Source: Amorphochlora amoebiformis (taxonomy: Eukaryota > Cercozoa > Chlorarachniophyceae). From it: a stretch of 64,000 nucleotides of DNA. Of the stretch, positions 28,212-42,596 are shown piece by piece (the stretch's first letter is position 1; each line of letters opens with the position of its first letter). Where the stretch lies: positions 558,001-622,000 of the forward strand of contig BAAHQB010000085.1 in assembly GCA_054601695.1 (NCBI GenBank), given 5' to 3'. The translations under genes and the position numbers were made by a program. Below the pieces are notes generated by a model. That model saw nothing but the letters and a program-made list of their open reading frames with translations, was not told where the DNA came from and did not search any database.

Positions 28212-28627
28212 CATATATATATATATATATAAACATGGATCATATCAATACCATAGTCCTGTTTAAGGAGAAGTTCCTGGCATACTTTAGGAGACAACTG
28301 ATTTAACTTCTTCTGCTTTTTGAGTGCCTCCTGAGGCTCGTATCTACCAGGTTTACGAGAGAGGGTAAGGACTTGTGCTTGACTTAATGTTCAGGTTAGG
28401 GCTAGGGATGGGGTTCGAGCTAGGGTTAGGTTTAGGTTAGGGTTAGGATGACAAGAATTCTGGAGGATTCATGGAGTTTTTCATGAGGAAGAAGGAAGCC
28501 TGGAGTAGATATTTAGATTTTTATATGTGCGTTGTGTAATATGTGAAAAGATATGCTTAAAGTATAATATGGTTTTTAGTAATGATGGAATATGTATTGT
28601 GTATCATAATATATATATATATATATT

Positions 28628-28662
<35 letters not shown>

Positions 28663-28791
28663 CATACAATATATGCCTGTGTTGTGCAAAAAACCGTGTA
28701 AATGTGTTGTTTGCTCTCAACATGTTGTATGTTCTCCACTGTTAATGTAGATATAATATAATTTTATATAGATGTGTATAGATTAAATATG

Positions 28792-28855
<64 letters not shown>

Positions 28856-28878
28856 GTATGTAAATACACACATACATT

Positions 28879-28909
<31 letters not shown>

Positions 28910-29643
28910 GTTCATCTAAATATAATATATGTATATATGTGTATATAGACTTCTGAATGTATATATACATACATATATGTGTTTAGAATATACATATGTA
29001 GACTGATAATAAATGTCATACATCTAACATAAATATATATGTCTTTTCATTAATATCAATATATATATATGTATGTAAATATATTTATATATACATATAT
29101 ATATATATATATACATGTAAATACATATTTTGATGTGTACATATATGTATTATTTTATTTATTTATATGTACATATATATTCTTATAATTGGTACAATAT
29201 ATAGCATTTGTACATACCCCGCCGACAAAAATAGCGACTACTCCCACAGTGACTCTCTTCACCAAAAACTTCCTTCTTCACTCCACAAAAAAAGAGCGCC
29301 AAAAGCAAATACAAAGAACGGATTAGGATTCAAGAGAAAAATCAAGCCAAGTCCACTCTCACGAGCCTTTCATACGAAAACGCCGTCGGTTTAATTCGAA
29401 ATCTATCAGCAAAACTCGTATTCTTGACATCTTTCGATATCTCTAGGAATCTCTTCTCTCCCTCGAAAATACCTTTGCTGTTGAATCCGTGGATCCAACC
29501 ATGGATCATATTGCGCGCTACCCTTACCTCCCCTTCCCCTCATTTTTCGCCCCCCGGCTCCCATACCCTTTTTCCCTGTCCTCGAATATCTCCTTGCGAT
29601 TTTGACCCATTGGATTGCTCGCGAGGGGGTCCGGAAGCACCAT
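23982..29643 (-). CDS. 329-aa, 11-exon protein of unknown family
   Basis: Exons on the minus strand are 29643-29528, 29477-29363, 28330-28252, 27716-27661, 27261-27139, 26440-26372, 26142-26026, 25516-25441, 24994-24941, 24778-24707 and 24094-23982. All phases agree, the total is 990 nt, and the stop is TGA at 23982-23984. An optional 24-nt exon at 25707-25684 is also in phase. The ATG at 29643 starts MVLPDPLASNPMGQNRK; an in-frame ATG at 29718 would add 25 residues. A helical, probably coiled-coil part (EALKKQKKLNQLSPKVCQEL) precedes a compact region (YETFAIAYGPELLTFMACRP). The C-terminus has an acidic helix (LESAQKLMENIMGLDAGD). I do not recognise the family. The first intron is only 50 bp, while others exceed 900 bp and contain telomere-like repeats. 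It is head-to-head with gene F. Confidence 0.72.
28385..28465 (-). repeat. Telomere-like TTAGGG/TTAGG run in intron 2 of gene E
   Basis: Units such as gttagggctaggg, gctagggttagg and tttaggttagggttagg occur in one orientation over about 80 bp, close to the acceptor of exon 3 (28330). It is a decayed interstitial telomeric repeat. Confidence 0.7.
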
Positions 29644-29758
29644 ACCGCACGCATGGAGGTCATCGTTCCTCGAATGGCGGGGATTCCGACTTTCCCCTGG
29701 GGATCTTATTGTCAACACGTGTCACAACTTACATTTCGATTTAACTTTTCGGCTTGTC
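29644..29758. promoter_or_regulatory. Head-to-head spacer between E and F, likely bidirectional promoter
   Basis: The start codons of gene E (29643, minus) and gene F (29759, plus) are separated by 115 bp of balanced composition without TA microsatellite. If gene E starts at the in-frame ATG at 29718, only 40 bp remain. Confidence 0.45.
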
Positions 29759-30550
29759 ATGAGCACCACCCGATCCACTCTCAGCCAGAGGGCTGCGCTG
29801 GCTGCCTGTCTGGCAGTGTTCCTCGTTTTAATTTCTTTCCGAAGCATAGATGGAAAGGAATATATCGTAGGGTCCACTCGTGCCACTTTTTCCGCCAAGC
29901 TCCGAGTTCCTTCGGGTTGTCGGAAGGTAATTTGGTAACCTCTTATCCACGATACAACCTCCCCCCCCCCTTCGTCCTCCAATCTCAAAATCCTCTCCTT
30001 TATCTTCATGTGAACTTCTCAGTTTGACAAATACGGTATATTCTCGGTGTAGAGTGGGTTAAGGCTTTATTGCTCGCCGAAAAATCCTTCATTTCCTTCT
30101 CATCGGTCAAATAAGCGATGCCAGTTTTTGACTTGTGTACACCATGTAAACATACACGGCTATCATACGTAATACCAAGGGGCCTTTTGAGCCGAATGCG
30201 CAATTGATAGGTGCCAGTATCAGTGGCGGCTTTGAAGGGGGCTCCCAACAGGAGAGCTATGCTTTCTATTGGTGGAGGAACGATATTGGCGGGACTTGGT
30301 GAGATAGTTTTGGCAAGGCCGACGATCGCTAAGCCTCTGCCAGAGGGTAAGCGATTTCGTGATTGATCTTTCTGTTAGAGGAAGAAATATCCAAACACAA
30401 ATGGAGCGCTCTCCGCCTTCCCAACTGCGACCCCAATCCAAACTTAATCCCAAACACCCTCATTTTTGTAATCTATATATATGGTGTATACATTTGTGTA
30501 AAGAAGTGCATAATATGTGTGTTTGGTGAGTATACACACACGCACACATG

Positions 30551-30584
<34 letters not shown>

Positions 30585-30804
30585 ATATATATATGTGTGT
30601 ATATATATGTGTATATATATATGTAACTGCATAAATGTGCATTGTGTTTGAAATATGTGTTATATTGCTTCAGGATATGATTTGTACAAGAACGAGGATG
30701 ACGGGTATTCTATTGGAGTTCCCAAGGTTATCTACACTATATCCATACATTCATCCATACATTTATGTGCATATGTATAATGTATGTATATATATATGTG
30801 TATA

Positions 30805-30837
<33 letters not shown>

Positions 30838-31069
30838 GTAACACATACATATTTTATATGTACATATATATATATATATACATATATATTTTCTACTTAT
30901 GAGTTTGTAAAACTATGCGTGTACGTATTATATATTGCCATATACACAATAGAAATACATGTCTATATATCTGATAGTGTATGTATATATATGTATATAT
31001 AATATATATATATATATATATATCTGTATACATATATGTATAAAATACATATGTACATATTTATCAATT

Positions 31070-31105
<36 letters not shown>

Positions 31106-31391
31106 TATGAATATATAACATACTCATATGCATACATTTGTATATTCATATAAATATATTATATACGTATATATATATATATGTGTGTGTGTATCTACGC
31201 AAAATTAGACATATATGCAAATGTACATTTATACATATAAATATACATATACATATACGTATACAGCTTCATATACATATACTTATACATATACAATACA
31301 TATGCATATAAATGTACATATACATATACATATACATATACAAATACATATACATATACATATTCAACAACTATACGAAAACATATACATA

Positions 31392-31464
<73 letters not shown>

Positions 31465-31652
31465 TATATATATATATATATACATATAAATATACATACA
31501 TATACATATACATATACATATACAAAAACATATACATACACATAAACATATACATTTTCATATACATATTATACATATACATGTACATATACATATACGT
31601 ATACATATACGTATACATATACATATATACATATACATTTAAATATACCAAA

Positions 31653-31709
<57 letters not shown>

Positions 31710-31773
31710 AAAAACATACGTACACATATAAATATACATATACATATAAATATACATATACATGTACATATAT

Positions 31774-31813
<40 letters not shown>

Positions 31814-32529
31814 GAATATACATATACATATACACATACGTACACGTATACATATACATATACATATATACATACACAAATACATACACATACACATATA
31901 CATGTACATTTACACATACACATATACATATACATATACATATACAAAACCATATACATATACATATACACATACATATTTATACAAATATGCATATGCT
32001 TTCAATACCAGGGATGGCAAATTGGAAAAAACGAGCTATCTAACGGAGAATTAGGAACCTCTCAAACGTATAGGCGCAGAATTACAGGTTTTAAACTGCA
32101 GCATACAGTAACACCTATCACTCTGTCCTAAACGTCAATATATTTTTTCTTCTCTCTTTTCCCCTCTCCCCTCTCAAAATTTTCTCGCTTTATCTTTTTT
32201 CGAGTACGTGTAAGTTGAAAAAGCATTAATGTTTGAATAAGTTTTGGTGTATATCTGTAAATGCGTATATTTATAAACTTATATTTATATATATCTATAT
32301 ATACTATATATATATATATGTATGTATGTATACTTTACTTATTAATAATTGAACTGTTGGTGATGGTTTACATATTGTATATCATTATATACATATATAT
32401 ATATATATAGGTATATATTTATATATATGTCATATATGCATGGATTACATATATGTATTTCTCTCTCTGTGTGTGTGTAGAAATTTGCATGTATATTCAT
32501 GTATTATTATATTTCAAAACCATTATGTA

Positions 32530-32561
<32 letters not shown>

Positions 32562-33320
32562 CTCAGGAATTCTCCCCCCGAACACGAGCGCCGATGATAA
32601 GGTATGTTATCATATATATATATATATATGTATATTTACATATACATATATATATATATGTATATATGTATATGTATACATACATAATATATATATATAT
32701 ATCTATATTATATATACATTTATTTATATATATATTTAGAGAGAGAGAGAAGGTAGTGCTCCAATCCGAAATTTTAATGACAAAGATATCATGCCGCATT
32801 GACGCATATATCTACAAATTCATTATATATATGTACATATATAATTTCATACTAATATTGTACATATATATATATATATATATATAATATAGACCAATAT
32901 CAATGTCGTTGTTTCAGCCGTCGCACCTGACTTCAAGAGTAAAACTCTTTTTCTAGTTACATATATATATATATATATATTTACGTACATATACAAATAT
33001 ACACGTGTATATATATATATATATTTGTATACGTTTTAAAAAATATAGATATACATAAAATATATATGTATACAATAATACACATGTTTTTTAATAAATA
33101 TATCCTCTTTCTCTCTCCCTCCAAGCCTTATGTATATGTATATATATGTAAAAAATAAGTATTTGTTTAAATATATAATACATATGTGTATATATATAAT
33201 ATATATGATATCATATATTCAATATATGTGAAGTGTACTCCAGCCCTCGCTTCTAGTTCTAACACTCGGACCTTGATTCTAGACTCACTCATTCCATGTG
33301 TATAATCTATACTCGTCACC

Positions 33321-33372
<52 letters not shown>

Positions 33373-33695
33373 CATACATGTATGTGTATGCGTGTGTATA
33401 CATGTGTATATATATATATATAAATATATATATATTTATATGTGCATAACAAGAAGCATACACTTAAATATCTACATACAATGTATATAATTACACATTT
33501 ATAAGCACAAAGAAGCATACACTTATATATCTACATACAATGTATATAATTACACATTTATAAGCACATACATATATATACATATACATATTGATATATG
33601 TGTACATATATCTAATATTTATTTATATATATATATATATACATATATATGCACACATACATACGTATATCTAATATATATACATACACACATAC

Positions 33696-33737
<42 letters not shown>

Positions 33738-34121
33738 ACATCCCTAAATTACAGATATGGGCTCATTTGGAGCCCCAGAGTCTTTTGGTTTGAAGCTAGT
33801 CAATCTGGTATATATATATATATGTATAAATATATGTATACATATATATATATATATATGTAATGTATTCGGTGTAAAATATATACATGTATTTATATGT
33901 ATACGTTACATGTTTTCTGTTATTGTGTGTATATATGTGTATATATATAATTACATAGACGAATGTAGATACCTATACATATATATTTATATGTATGTAT
34001 TATAATAGTATGTACCTAAGTATTGGTATATGTTTACATCTACAATACGTAGCAATTTATAATCATGCCACATATATATATACACATATACATATACATC
34101 AATATATACATATATACATAT

Positions 34122-34154
<33 letters not shown>

Positions 34155-35095
34155 ATGTCAAGGTCGACCGAAAGTTTGGAAAGAATATCAACAAAAATGT
34201 CAATACAGCCCGACTTCTCGATACCTTCAGCGTAAACATATATATATGTATATATATATATGTATATGTATATATGTATATATATATATATGTAAAATAC
34301 ATATATACATATAAATATATATATATATATATGTATAGATATTTCCACGTGTATGTGTTTTACGTCGTCTAAAATGGCATAATAGATGTATTAAAAAAGA
34401 TAGATAGACAATATACATATTTACACATATACGCACATATATATTTATGTGTAAAAGGTATATACCATCACAACATAAATTAACTTGTCTAAACTCCGTA
34501 ACTCGGACCCTGCTTATTATACGCTGACCCCAGGGTATAGAAAGGGCCACGGTAGAGAGGGGACAGAGGGGAGAAAAAGGAAGGGGGGAATGTAATACGC
34601 AACGAAATATGTAGATATATATATAATATATATATATATGTATTGACATGTACATCTAGATCTATATATTTAAATTACATGTATGATTACTTCATCCAAG
34701 CTTTTTTTAACTTAAGAGAGGTGATATCTACTTTGCGGAATATGAGACGAAGGAGGATTACAACGAGGAGGTGAGAATTTTTTCGGGTTTTTAGAAGAAG
34801 GGGCGGAATGAATGAGTATGTTATAAACTGTTTGCGTAAGGGGGTTGGGGTTGAGTTGGAAAACATAGATACATATATTTATATATATATATATATATGC
34901 ACATATATATATTATATATATATGTACTAAATGTATGTGTATGTAGTATTAATAATGATAATAATACCAGTAATAATAATAATATTTAAACAGAAATATT
35001 TTGTATGTAATATATATGTGTTTTGTAGCATACTATATTAACATACAATATATATATATGTGGGGAAATCATCAATAAAATATAGGGATATATAA

Positions 35096-35128
<33 letters not shown>

Positions 35129-35203
35129 TGTAATAGATAGATATAAATATAAATACATAAAAGATAGATATAAATATAAATACATAAAAGTATACACACA
35201 ATA

Positions 35204-35240
<37 letters not shown>

Positions 35241-35617
35241 CACATAATATCTACAAGTATATAAATATGTATATTGTATTAAAAAATTATATATATATAT
35301 ATATATGTATATGTATATATATATATATGTATATGTATTGGAGTAGATCGGGGATTACAAGACGAAGCTGCATTTCTACGTTGCAAACGTGATTCGAAAC
35401 ACTGGAATGTGAGAATGCATATCTGTACACATGTGCGAAAGCATTATGCATATGTATGTGTGTTTGTACCTAAACGTATGAAAAATGTGTATGTATATGA
35501 TTGCATACACGATTTCATATAATATATATATATATGTAAATTATATGTAAATTTAACGTTATGTATATGTATGAGTATTTATACACATATTATCTTAATG
35601 TGTATTTATACACATAC

Positions 35618-35649
<32 letters not shown>

Positions 35650-36474
35650 TATATATTATATATATATGTATATATATATATATATATGCGAGGTAGAAGA
35701 TAATTCCTAGAAATGAGACCCAAGGCCCTTGAATAATGAGTACTGATTGTGTGCACTTGGAAAGGAACAACAAGATGTATTCTGTCACGGGTGTTTGTCG
35801 AAAGGGTGACATGGTACACATACAGATAAACACACACACACACACACACATCACATGAAATTATATATATGTATATGTTATATGAAATTATATATATAAT
35901 ATATGTATACATATGTGTATAAATATATGGGATACACATTTATGTATATATATATATATATGCATGTATACATATGCAATATTTTCATATACACATAGGC
36001 TGTGTATTTACGTCTTTTTTATATGAGATAGATTTAAAATATGGTCGCAGAAATATATCGGATATTTATATATATATATATATATATATCATATTTCTTT
36101 GTTGTATACATTTATAAGTATATATATATGAATCAATATATACATATACATATACACATATATCGATGTATACATCTGTATGTATCAATTGTACATGTAA
36201 TACATATATATATATACACATATACATATATAATACATACATATTCACACAGACACACATGCAAATACACGTATGTGTACAATACATATTTATGTATATA
36301 TTACGATCATGGTTTACGATATTATATATATTATATATATTATATATATACGTTATATATATATATATATTTATATATATATTTATAGTGGTATATGAAC
36401 TTAGGAAAAGTACTATGACAAGATCGTGGAGGTAATCTTTTTGTGTCAAGGGGCATGTATATGCAGATCATACG

Positions 36475-36525
<51 letters not shown>

Positions 36526-36913
36526 GTATGTATTCGTGAAAATATATTCGTGTGAAAACATATTCAATTTACATACATATTATGTACATATACACATATA
36601 CACACATATATATATATTATACATATGTATCAATATATATATATATATATATATATATTATGCTGGACATCATAATTAGGTAATTTTACTTACTTCACGT
36701 GCAGTATATATATATATATGTATATATGTATGTGTATGTACTAGTATATTATATATATATATATATATATTCTTTATACACATATAATAGGAATGCACAC
36801 TTATGTATACATGTATATAAATATACATTCAAATATATAGATACATATGAAAATATATATATTTTTTTTTATATATATATATATACATAGATTTAGGCAT
36901 ATATATATATATA

Positions 36914-36964
<51 letters not shown>

Positions 36965-37146
36965 CATACACACTTGTGTAGACATTGTGTATCATAAAGA
37001 CATATGAGTATATAAATACATTTGGTATAACACTTATGACACCTTCATGAAATCTTGACCTACTATAGATATCGATATACTATGTTTTTAATGTTGGATA
37101 TATACAACAGTCTGTGCAATCTTTTCAACCCCCGGAGAACACTTAA
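29759..37146 (+). CDS. PsbP-domain thylakoid-lumen protein with multipart targeting sequence, 13 exons
   Basis: Exons: 29759-29926, 30211-30346, 30674-30726, 32012-32087, 32567-32601, 32893-32938, 33755-33807, 34163-34231, 34717-34770, 35347-35408, 35765-35813, 36405-36431, 37111-37146 (864 nt, 287 aa, all in phase, TAA at 37144). Residues 10-29 ([20 protein letters not shown]) form a signal peptide. A basic, hydroxylated stretch follows, like a transit peptide. Then [20 protein letters not shown] with LARPTIA (residues about 70-96) looks like a twin-arginine thylakoid signal. The mature part has PsbP-fold landmarks: [48 protein letters not shown] and a terminal IVE-SVQSF. PsbP proteins support the oxygen-evolving complex of photosystem II or, as PPD/PPL paralogues, other lumenal tasks; which one applies here cannot be told. 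Import would be through ER, plastid envelopes and Tat. This is the best evidence for a complex plastid. Confidence 0.9.
31220..31995 (+). repeat. ~780-bp CATATA hexamer-type array in intron 3 of gene F
   Basis: The tract is mainly repeats of catatacatatacatataca with a pure (TA)n block in the middle (about 31397-31455) and variants such as caaaaacatatac. It ends just before the exon at 32012. Open frames through it are repeat translation. Confidence 0.93.
33451..33568. repeat. 59-bp tandem duplication in intron 6 of gene F
   Basis: The block starting aagaagcatacacttaaata at 33451 is repeated from 33510 with a single visible difference (aaat to tata region). It is another local tandem duplication of non-microsatellite intron sequence. 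Confidence 0.85.
35136..35189. repeat. 27-bp tandem duplication in intron 9 of gene F
   Basis: The unit gatagatataaatataaata plus cataaaa occurs at 35136 and again at 35163. Confidence 0.8.
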
Positions 37147-37636
37147 ATAAGCCCGTCTTTGAATGGTATGCGCATGTAGTTAAGTGCCCGCCTCGCACAG
37201 ACTGAATCTACGCGCATACTTTAGCACGATATCGATCAATGCACGTGTATGTATGATATACATCAATCTGCTACTGAACCTGGAATCGATACTGGAGCCT
37301 GAGTTCGGAGGTCATCGTCTATATTCTAGATATTATGTGTAGCTGACCGGCAATAACTAGAGTGGCAGCCAATTGAGATAGTAATTTATCATCGAATACA
37401 TGTCCGATTATATCAGTTGAAAATTGTCATGAAGGATAACTTAGATAATACGGCAAAATTTCTCAACGCCGAGTCAGCGCAGCAACCGTTCTAGACTGTA
37501 ACAAGTGGCAGTGTAGTTTTGACTACAACTTGTACTGGCTTATGTATCTAGGTATGTACGTGCATATGCATTCGAATTCCGACAACGTAAAAGTCTGGAA
37601 ATTGCCTGTCAGCCGACTATTGTCATTATATATATT
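37147..37636. other. Microsatellite-free spacer between convergent genes F and G
   Basis: This 490-bp tail-to-tail spacer is ordinary-complexity sequence with at least five CTAG tetramers (for example ttctagatat, aactagag, ttctagact, atctaggta, ttctagatt; the last includes the stop codon of gene G). I found no exon in it. It should contain the 3' UTRs of both genes. Confidence 0.6.
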
Positions 37637-38603
37637 CTAGATTAATGGTTTTCTACACTGGCCAAGTTTGGTAGCCTTGGCCACCTTCGCGATCTGAAGT
37701 TTAACTAATTTAGTAATAGCGCAACTCATGATACTTAGATTCATACCTTCTGGTTCAGTTTTGCCCACATCTTGCGGTCTGCTTCTGAAGCGTCACCGGG
37801 TAAGTCTTTCGGAACCTTTAGAACATTCGAAACATATGCACGGATTAGAACATTCGAAACATATGCACGGATATGTAAATTAGATGCATCCTCCGAGACT
37901 CGAGAAGCATTCATCTTCCTAGAACCTTATATTCCGATTACAGCCCTGTGTACTGACCTCGTGAAGCAGCAAGTCGGGTCTGAGGGCTCTCGCAGCGATA
38001 TTGTACGCCGAGGCCGCCACCTTCGCATCTTCGAAGCTACCGAAGTAGAACGATCTTCCTCCCACAGAGAAGCGAGGAACCCACTTGCTGTATTGAAACT
38101 TCAAGCCGCGATACTTCGTTTCAAGTTGCCTATCATCAGTCTCGAGCATGTTTTTGCCATTTGATGTCGATTTCGTAGGCTTATGGGAGGTGCTGGTCTT
38201 CTGGTAATTGAGAAAGATGGCATTGTTTCTTGAACGAATTTAAGATTCTATACGAAAATTTATAACTTTTACGACCTTGGTTATGCCGGTGTGTCTAGCT
38301 CTGCGATTTCGTGCTCTAGAGCTTTTGCTGAGCGCATCCCAGACCTGGAGTTTGATCCCGTGTTAAAATGTAAAATAATATATTTACAATTTACATACCT
38401 ATATATATATATATATATATATATATGAATGTATGCATGTATACACATATATTTATTCGAAAGGCGAATATGTACAATGTACGATAACATAATGTTCTAT
38501 TATATGATTTTGTAACTGTGCATGAATATTACATATACATTTTGCATAAATATTACATAAACTTCTTGCATAAATACATATGCATATATATATCTATATA
38601 CAT

Positions 38604-38654
<51 letters not shown>

Positions 38655-38822
38655 CATATGTATTGCACATGTACAGATATATTATGTATATATATATATA
38701 TATATATTATAATTATACGTATAATCATCATCCATATATGTATATATGTATAGATAACACATTTATATATAAATATGCATATAATATATATTTAAATTTT
38801 ATGTGCGCATAATTTATACATA

Positions 38823-38874
<52 letters not shown>

Positions 38875-39053
38875 TATGTACATATATATATATATATATA
38901 ATATATATATATATATATCTATATAACTAGATTTATACTACGTGTAGAAATACATATATATATATATTTATGTATTATATATATATATATATATATATAC
39001 ATAATATATACATATGTACATAAACATTTTTGTATGTACAAAAATATGAATAT

Positions 39054-39085
<32 letters not shown>

Positions 39086-39138
39086 GTATGGATACATATA
39101 TTACATATATATATTATATATATATATTTATATGTGTA

Positions 39139-39185
<47 letters not shown>

Positions 39186-39645
39186 TTGTACATAATTATA
39201 TATCTATACATATAAATATGTAAACCATACCTAGGTATGTATATATTACATTTATATACATATTGGTATATATATATATATATATGTATATTTTTATAAA
39301 TGTATCTACATATATATATATATGTATGTGTATATGTATATATAATATATTTGTACACATATGTATATACGTATACATATGTGTATATGTATGTGTGTAT
39401 ATGTGTGCATGTGTATGCACGTATATATTACCTCGTCAGCATCATTGTTCGAGCAGAATTGTCGTGATCTTTTTCGTTTCTTCTGTTCACGTCCACCTTT
39501 TATATATATAACATGTAAATATATATATATATATATACACATGCTAATATACATATACCCCTATATATATGTATACATGTACATATATATACATACAAAC
39601 ATCTACATGTGTGTGTATGTATCTGAGATATATATATTCATATTC

Positions 39646-39676
<31 letters not shown>

Positions 39677-39692
39677 GAAGTATTATATATAA

Positions 39693-39728
<36 letters not shown>

Positions 39729-40286
39729 TATAATGCAAATCATGGATGTGCCTACTCTTGATCAGAGTTATGCTATCAATCGAGACAGAGCAGGAATTTA
39801 ATCACTGCCAAGAAGTGAATTACAAGTGAACAATGTCCACCATGCATATTTTGGATATCAGGATTAGAATCCCTTACATCCCTCATTTCCTTAAAGAAAA
39901 TTAGGTCAAGAGAGTACACACATATATACATATATTTATATGTGTGTGTGGATAAATGTGTGTAAGCAGTGTGTTAAAATATAAATGTGCATATTCATAT
40001 TCACATGCATAAATGTATATAAATGTATATACATAGAAAAGAAGGGAGCATATAAGAATGTATACACAATGCACATTTAACACATACTATACACTTAAAT
40101 GTATTTATATGTATGTATGTACAACAACACTCAGTTATACCTGACTGTCTCGTAGATGTGCAATGAAAATTATAGAAATATTTGTATTGTACATATACAA
40201 AGTTCTAATATGAATATATATAAATGTACAAATATATTTTATATATATATGTATATATATACACTTTCTCATGTCCATATGCATGT

Positions 40287-40332
<46 letters not shown>

Positions 40333-41549
40333 ATATATACAATACATATATATATATATATGTATATATATGTATATATGTGTGCTTATTGTTACATAAA
40401 TTAGATATTACCCTCCGGTCTCCGTCTTCTTGAGACTAGGGACTTAACATCGTACTCAATGTATTTACCTTTGCATTTATTTTTAAAACAATTAAATTAA
40501 ATACCGCCGTACGCTACATATATATATATATACATATATATATTTATATATATATATATATAATTATATAACTATGTCACATGAAATGTATATTGTATGT
40601 GTGCATATATGACGCATATTACACATACGTATATACATATATATATATATAATATGTATATATATATAATATATGCATATATATATATACATATATATAT
40701 ATATTTATATATATTGTATATATTTGGTGTTTATATGTTTCAGTATATGTACATACATGTATAAAGATAATATATACATATTATATTTGTAAATGGACAT
40801 GTACATGCATGTTAATATGAACGTAAGTATTTAGTAGATGTACACACACACATACACATATATATATATATATATATTAATATATGTATATATATATTAA
40901 TATATATATATATATATTATGTATACATAATTCATATTCTATATATGTATATATATGTATATATATACATATATATAAAATATATTTCTTTTATATTGTT
41001 GCATCTCTCCATACAAATGTATCAATACATCTTACCGAGGACAGCATCACAATAAGCTTTGTAGCCAATTTTGTCCAGTACGTGTAGTTTCCACACAGCA
41101 ATAACTTGCTCTGATGGACCCTAATGTAGTATATTACACTTGTTGGCGTACAATTATGATTAGGTTGGATATACGGTATGTGTATACGGTTTGGAATAAT
41201 TGCGGTAGGGATGGTTTTAGATGGGGTTAGAGCAAGCTGAGAGTGCGGAAGGGTTAGGATTAGCTTGAATTAGGGTTATAGTTTGAATTGTGTTCAGGGC
41301 TCGCATAACAATAAAAAATATTGTGAATTCTAAATCGATATGCGAGTGTATGATACATATCATATATATTCATATCTTTATGCTTTTTTTACACAATTAC
41401 ATATAATATATGTACACATATATATATATATATACATACATATACATACATACATATATATATATATATATTTAAATATATATATATATATGTACACACG
41501 TGAAAGAGAATATGTATAATATTTGTTTACATATATGTGTGTATATATA

Positions 41550-41586
<37 letters not shown>

Positions 41587-41862
41587 CATGCATACATATA
41601 TATATATATATATGTAAATATGCATAAATAATTGTACTATACTATATATACACACATATATATTATGTACGTGTGTGTATGCTATAATGTATCTTTGGAA
41701 ATAGGTATGTGCATAAATTATATTGTATCTTATTTGTATTATGTACATATATATGTATTTATATATGTATACTTAAATTTATATGAAAATGTGTATGTGT
41801 ATATATATACATATATATTATTTATATAGTGCATATATATTTGTAATATACATAATATGTAA

Positions 41863-41895
<33 letters not shown>

Positions 41896-41991
41896 AATAC
41901 TAACGTACATATATATATATATATATAATATATATATATATATGCATATGTATTTGTAGTAATATATATAATACATAAATTGTATACATAT

Positions 41992-42022
<31 letters not shown>

Positions 42023-42041
42023 ATATATATATATAATATAT

Positions 42042-42075
<34 letters not shown>

Positions 42076-42179
42076 ACATATATATATATACATGAATATA
42101 TATGACACAACGCATTTATTTATACACATTATACATATCATAATATATATGTATATATGTATATATATAAAATATATAT

Positions 42180-42239
<60 letters not shown>

Positions 42240-42416
42240 GTGTGTGTATCTCGGAATGTAGAATCTCACCGCCCTCGCTTTCCCTTTAGCCTTCCTCTTC
42301 TGCGTCCAAAACAGATTATAATCAATGTCTTACTCAAAGATTAAGAGCCCGTCTAACATGACGAATCAAACCCGATACCGCAGTACCATATATTCCATAT
42401 ACTCAGCCATGAACAT
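37637..42416 (-). CDS. AP2-domain protein, about 256 aa, probable transcription factor
   Basis: Exons on the minus strand are 42299-42270, 41120-41036, 40435-40412, 39496-39432, 38344-38276, 38200-37958, 37914-37747 and 37693-37637 (741 nt in phase, TAG stop). A first exon at 42416-42387 starting [10 protein letters not shown] is tentative. The 38200-37958 exon contains [20 protein letters not shown] and [20 protein letters not shown], matching the three-strand-plus-helix AP2/ERF DNA-binding domain (RG ... W ... FGSF..A..AA.AYN.AA). Upstream is a basic cluster [12 protein letters not shown], a likely nuclear-localisation signal. Downstream, RAYVSNVLI is directly followed by RAYVSNVLK from a 27-bp coding duplication at 37822-37876. 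The intron at 37957-37915 is only 43 bp, so that junction is less sure. Targets are unknown. Confidence 0.77.
41160..41300 (-). repeat. Degenerate telomere-like repeats in an intron of gene G
   Basis: Units such as gggttagagc, gggttaggattagc and attagggttatag lie over about 140 bp just upstream (in gene G's sense) of the exon at 41120. Confidence 0.5.
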
Positions 42417-42596
42417 CGACGTCTGTACAGGACCCCATGATAGAGTTGTTCTGCACCTGGAACCACAATATTCCTCAAACGTAGTTCCAAAATCGTAAGC
42501 TCTTTATTCAAAAGGAAAAGCTACGTCCGACGAAAGCAACACTGGGCGCAAAAACAACTGTGTTTTACGCGATTTTAAAAAAAAAGGTGGGAAGGG
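42417..42596. promoter_or_regulatory. Head-to-head spacer between G and H
   Basis: About 180 bp without microsatellite lie between the tentative start of gene G (42416) and the start of gene H (42597). It is probably a shared promoter, but both start sites are uncertain. Confidence 0.3.

Noticed and set aside
30006-30248. Minus-strand open frame of 80 codons overlapping the second exon of gene F
   Set aside because: It overlaps an exon of gene F on the other strand and has no splice partners or recognisable motif.
30379-30465. Possible extra exon of gene F ([14 protein letters not shown])
   Set aside because: It would need a 32-bp intron before it and a poor donor after it. Exon 30211-30346 joins 30674-30726 directly in phase with the PsbP landmarks intact.
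38281-42299. A second open frame running through five exons of gene G and ending at TAA 38281
   Set aside because: It is the +1-shifted reading of the same exons and stays open by chance. Only the other frame continues into the AP2-domain exon in phase.
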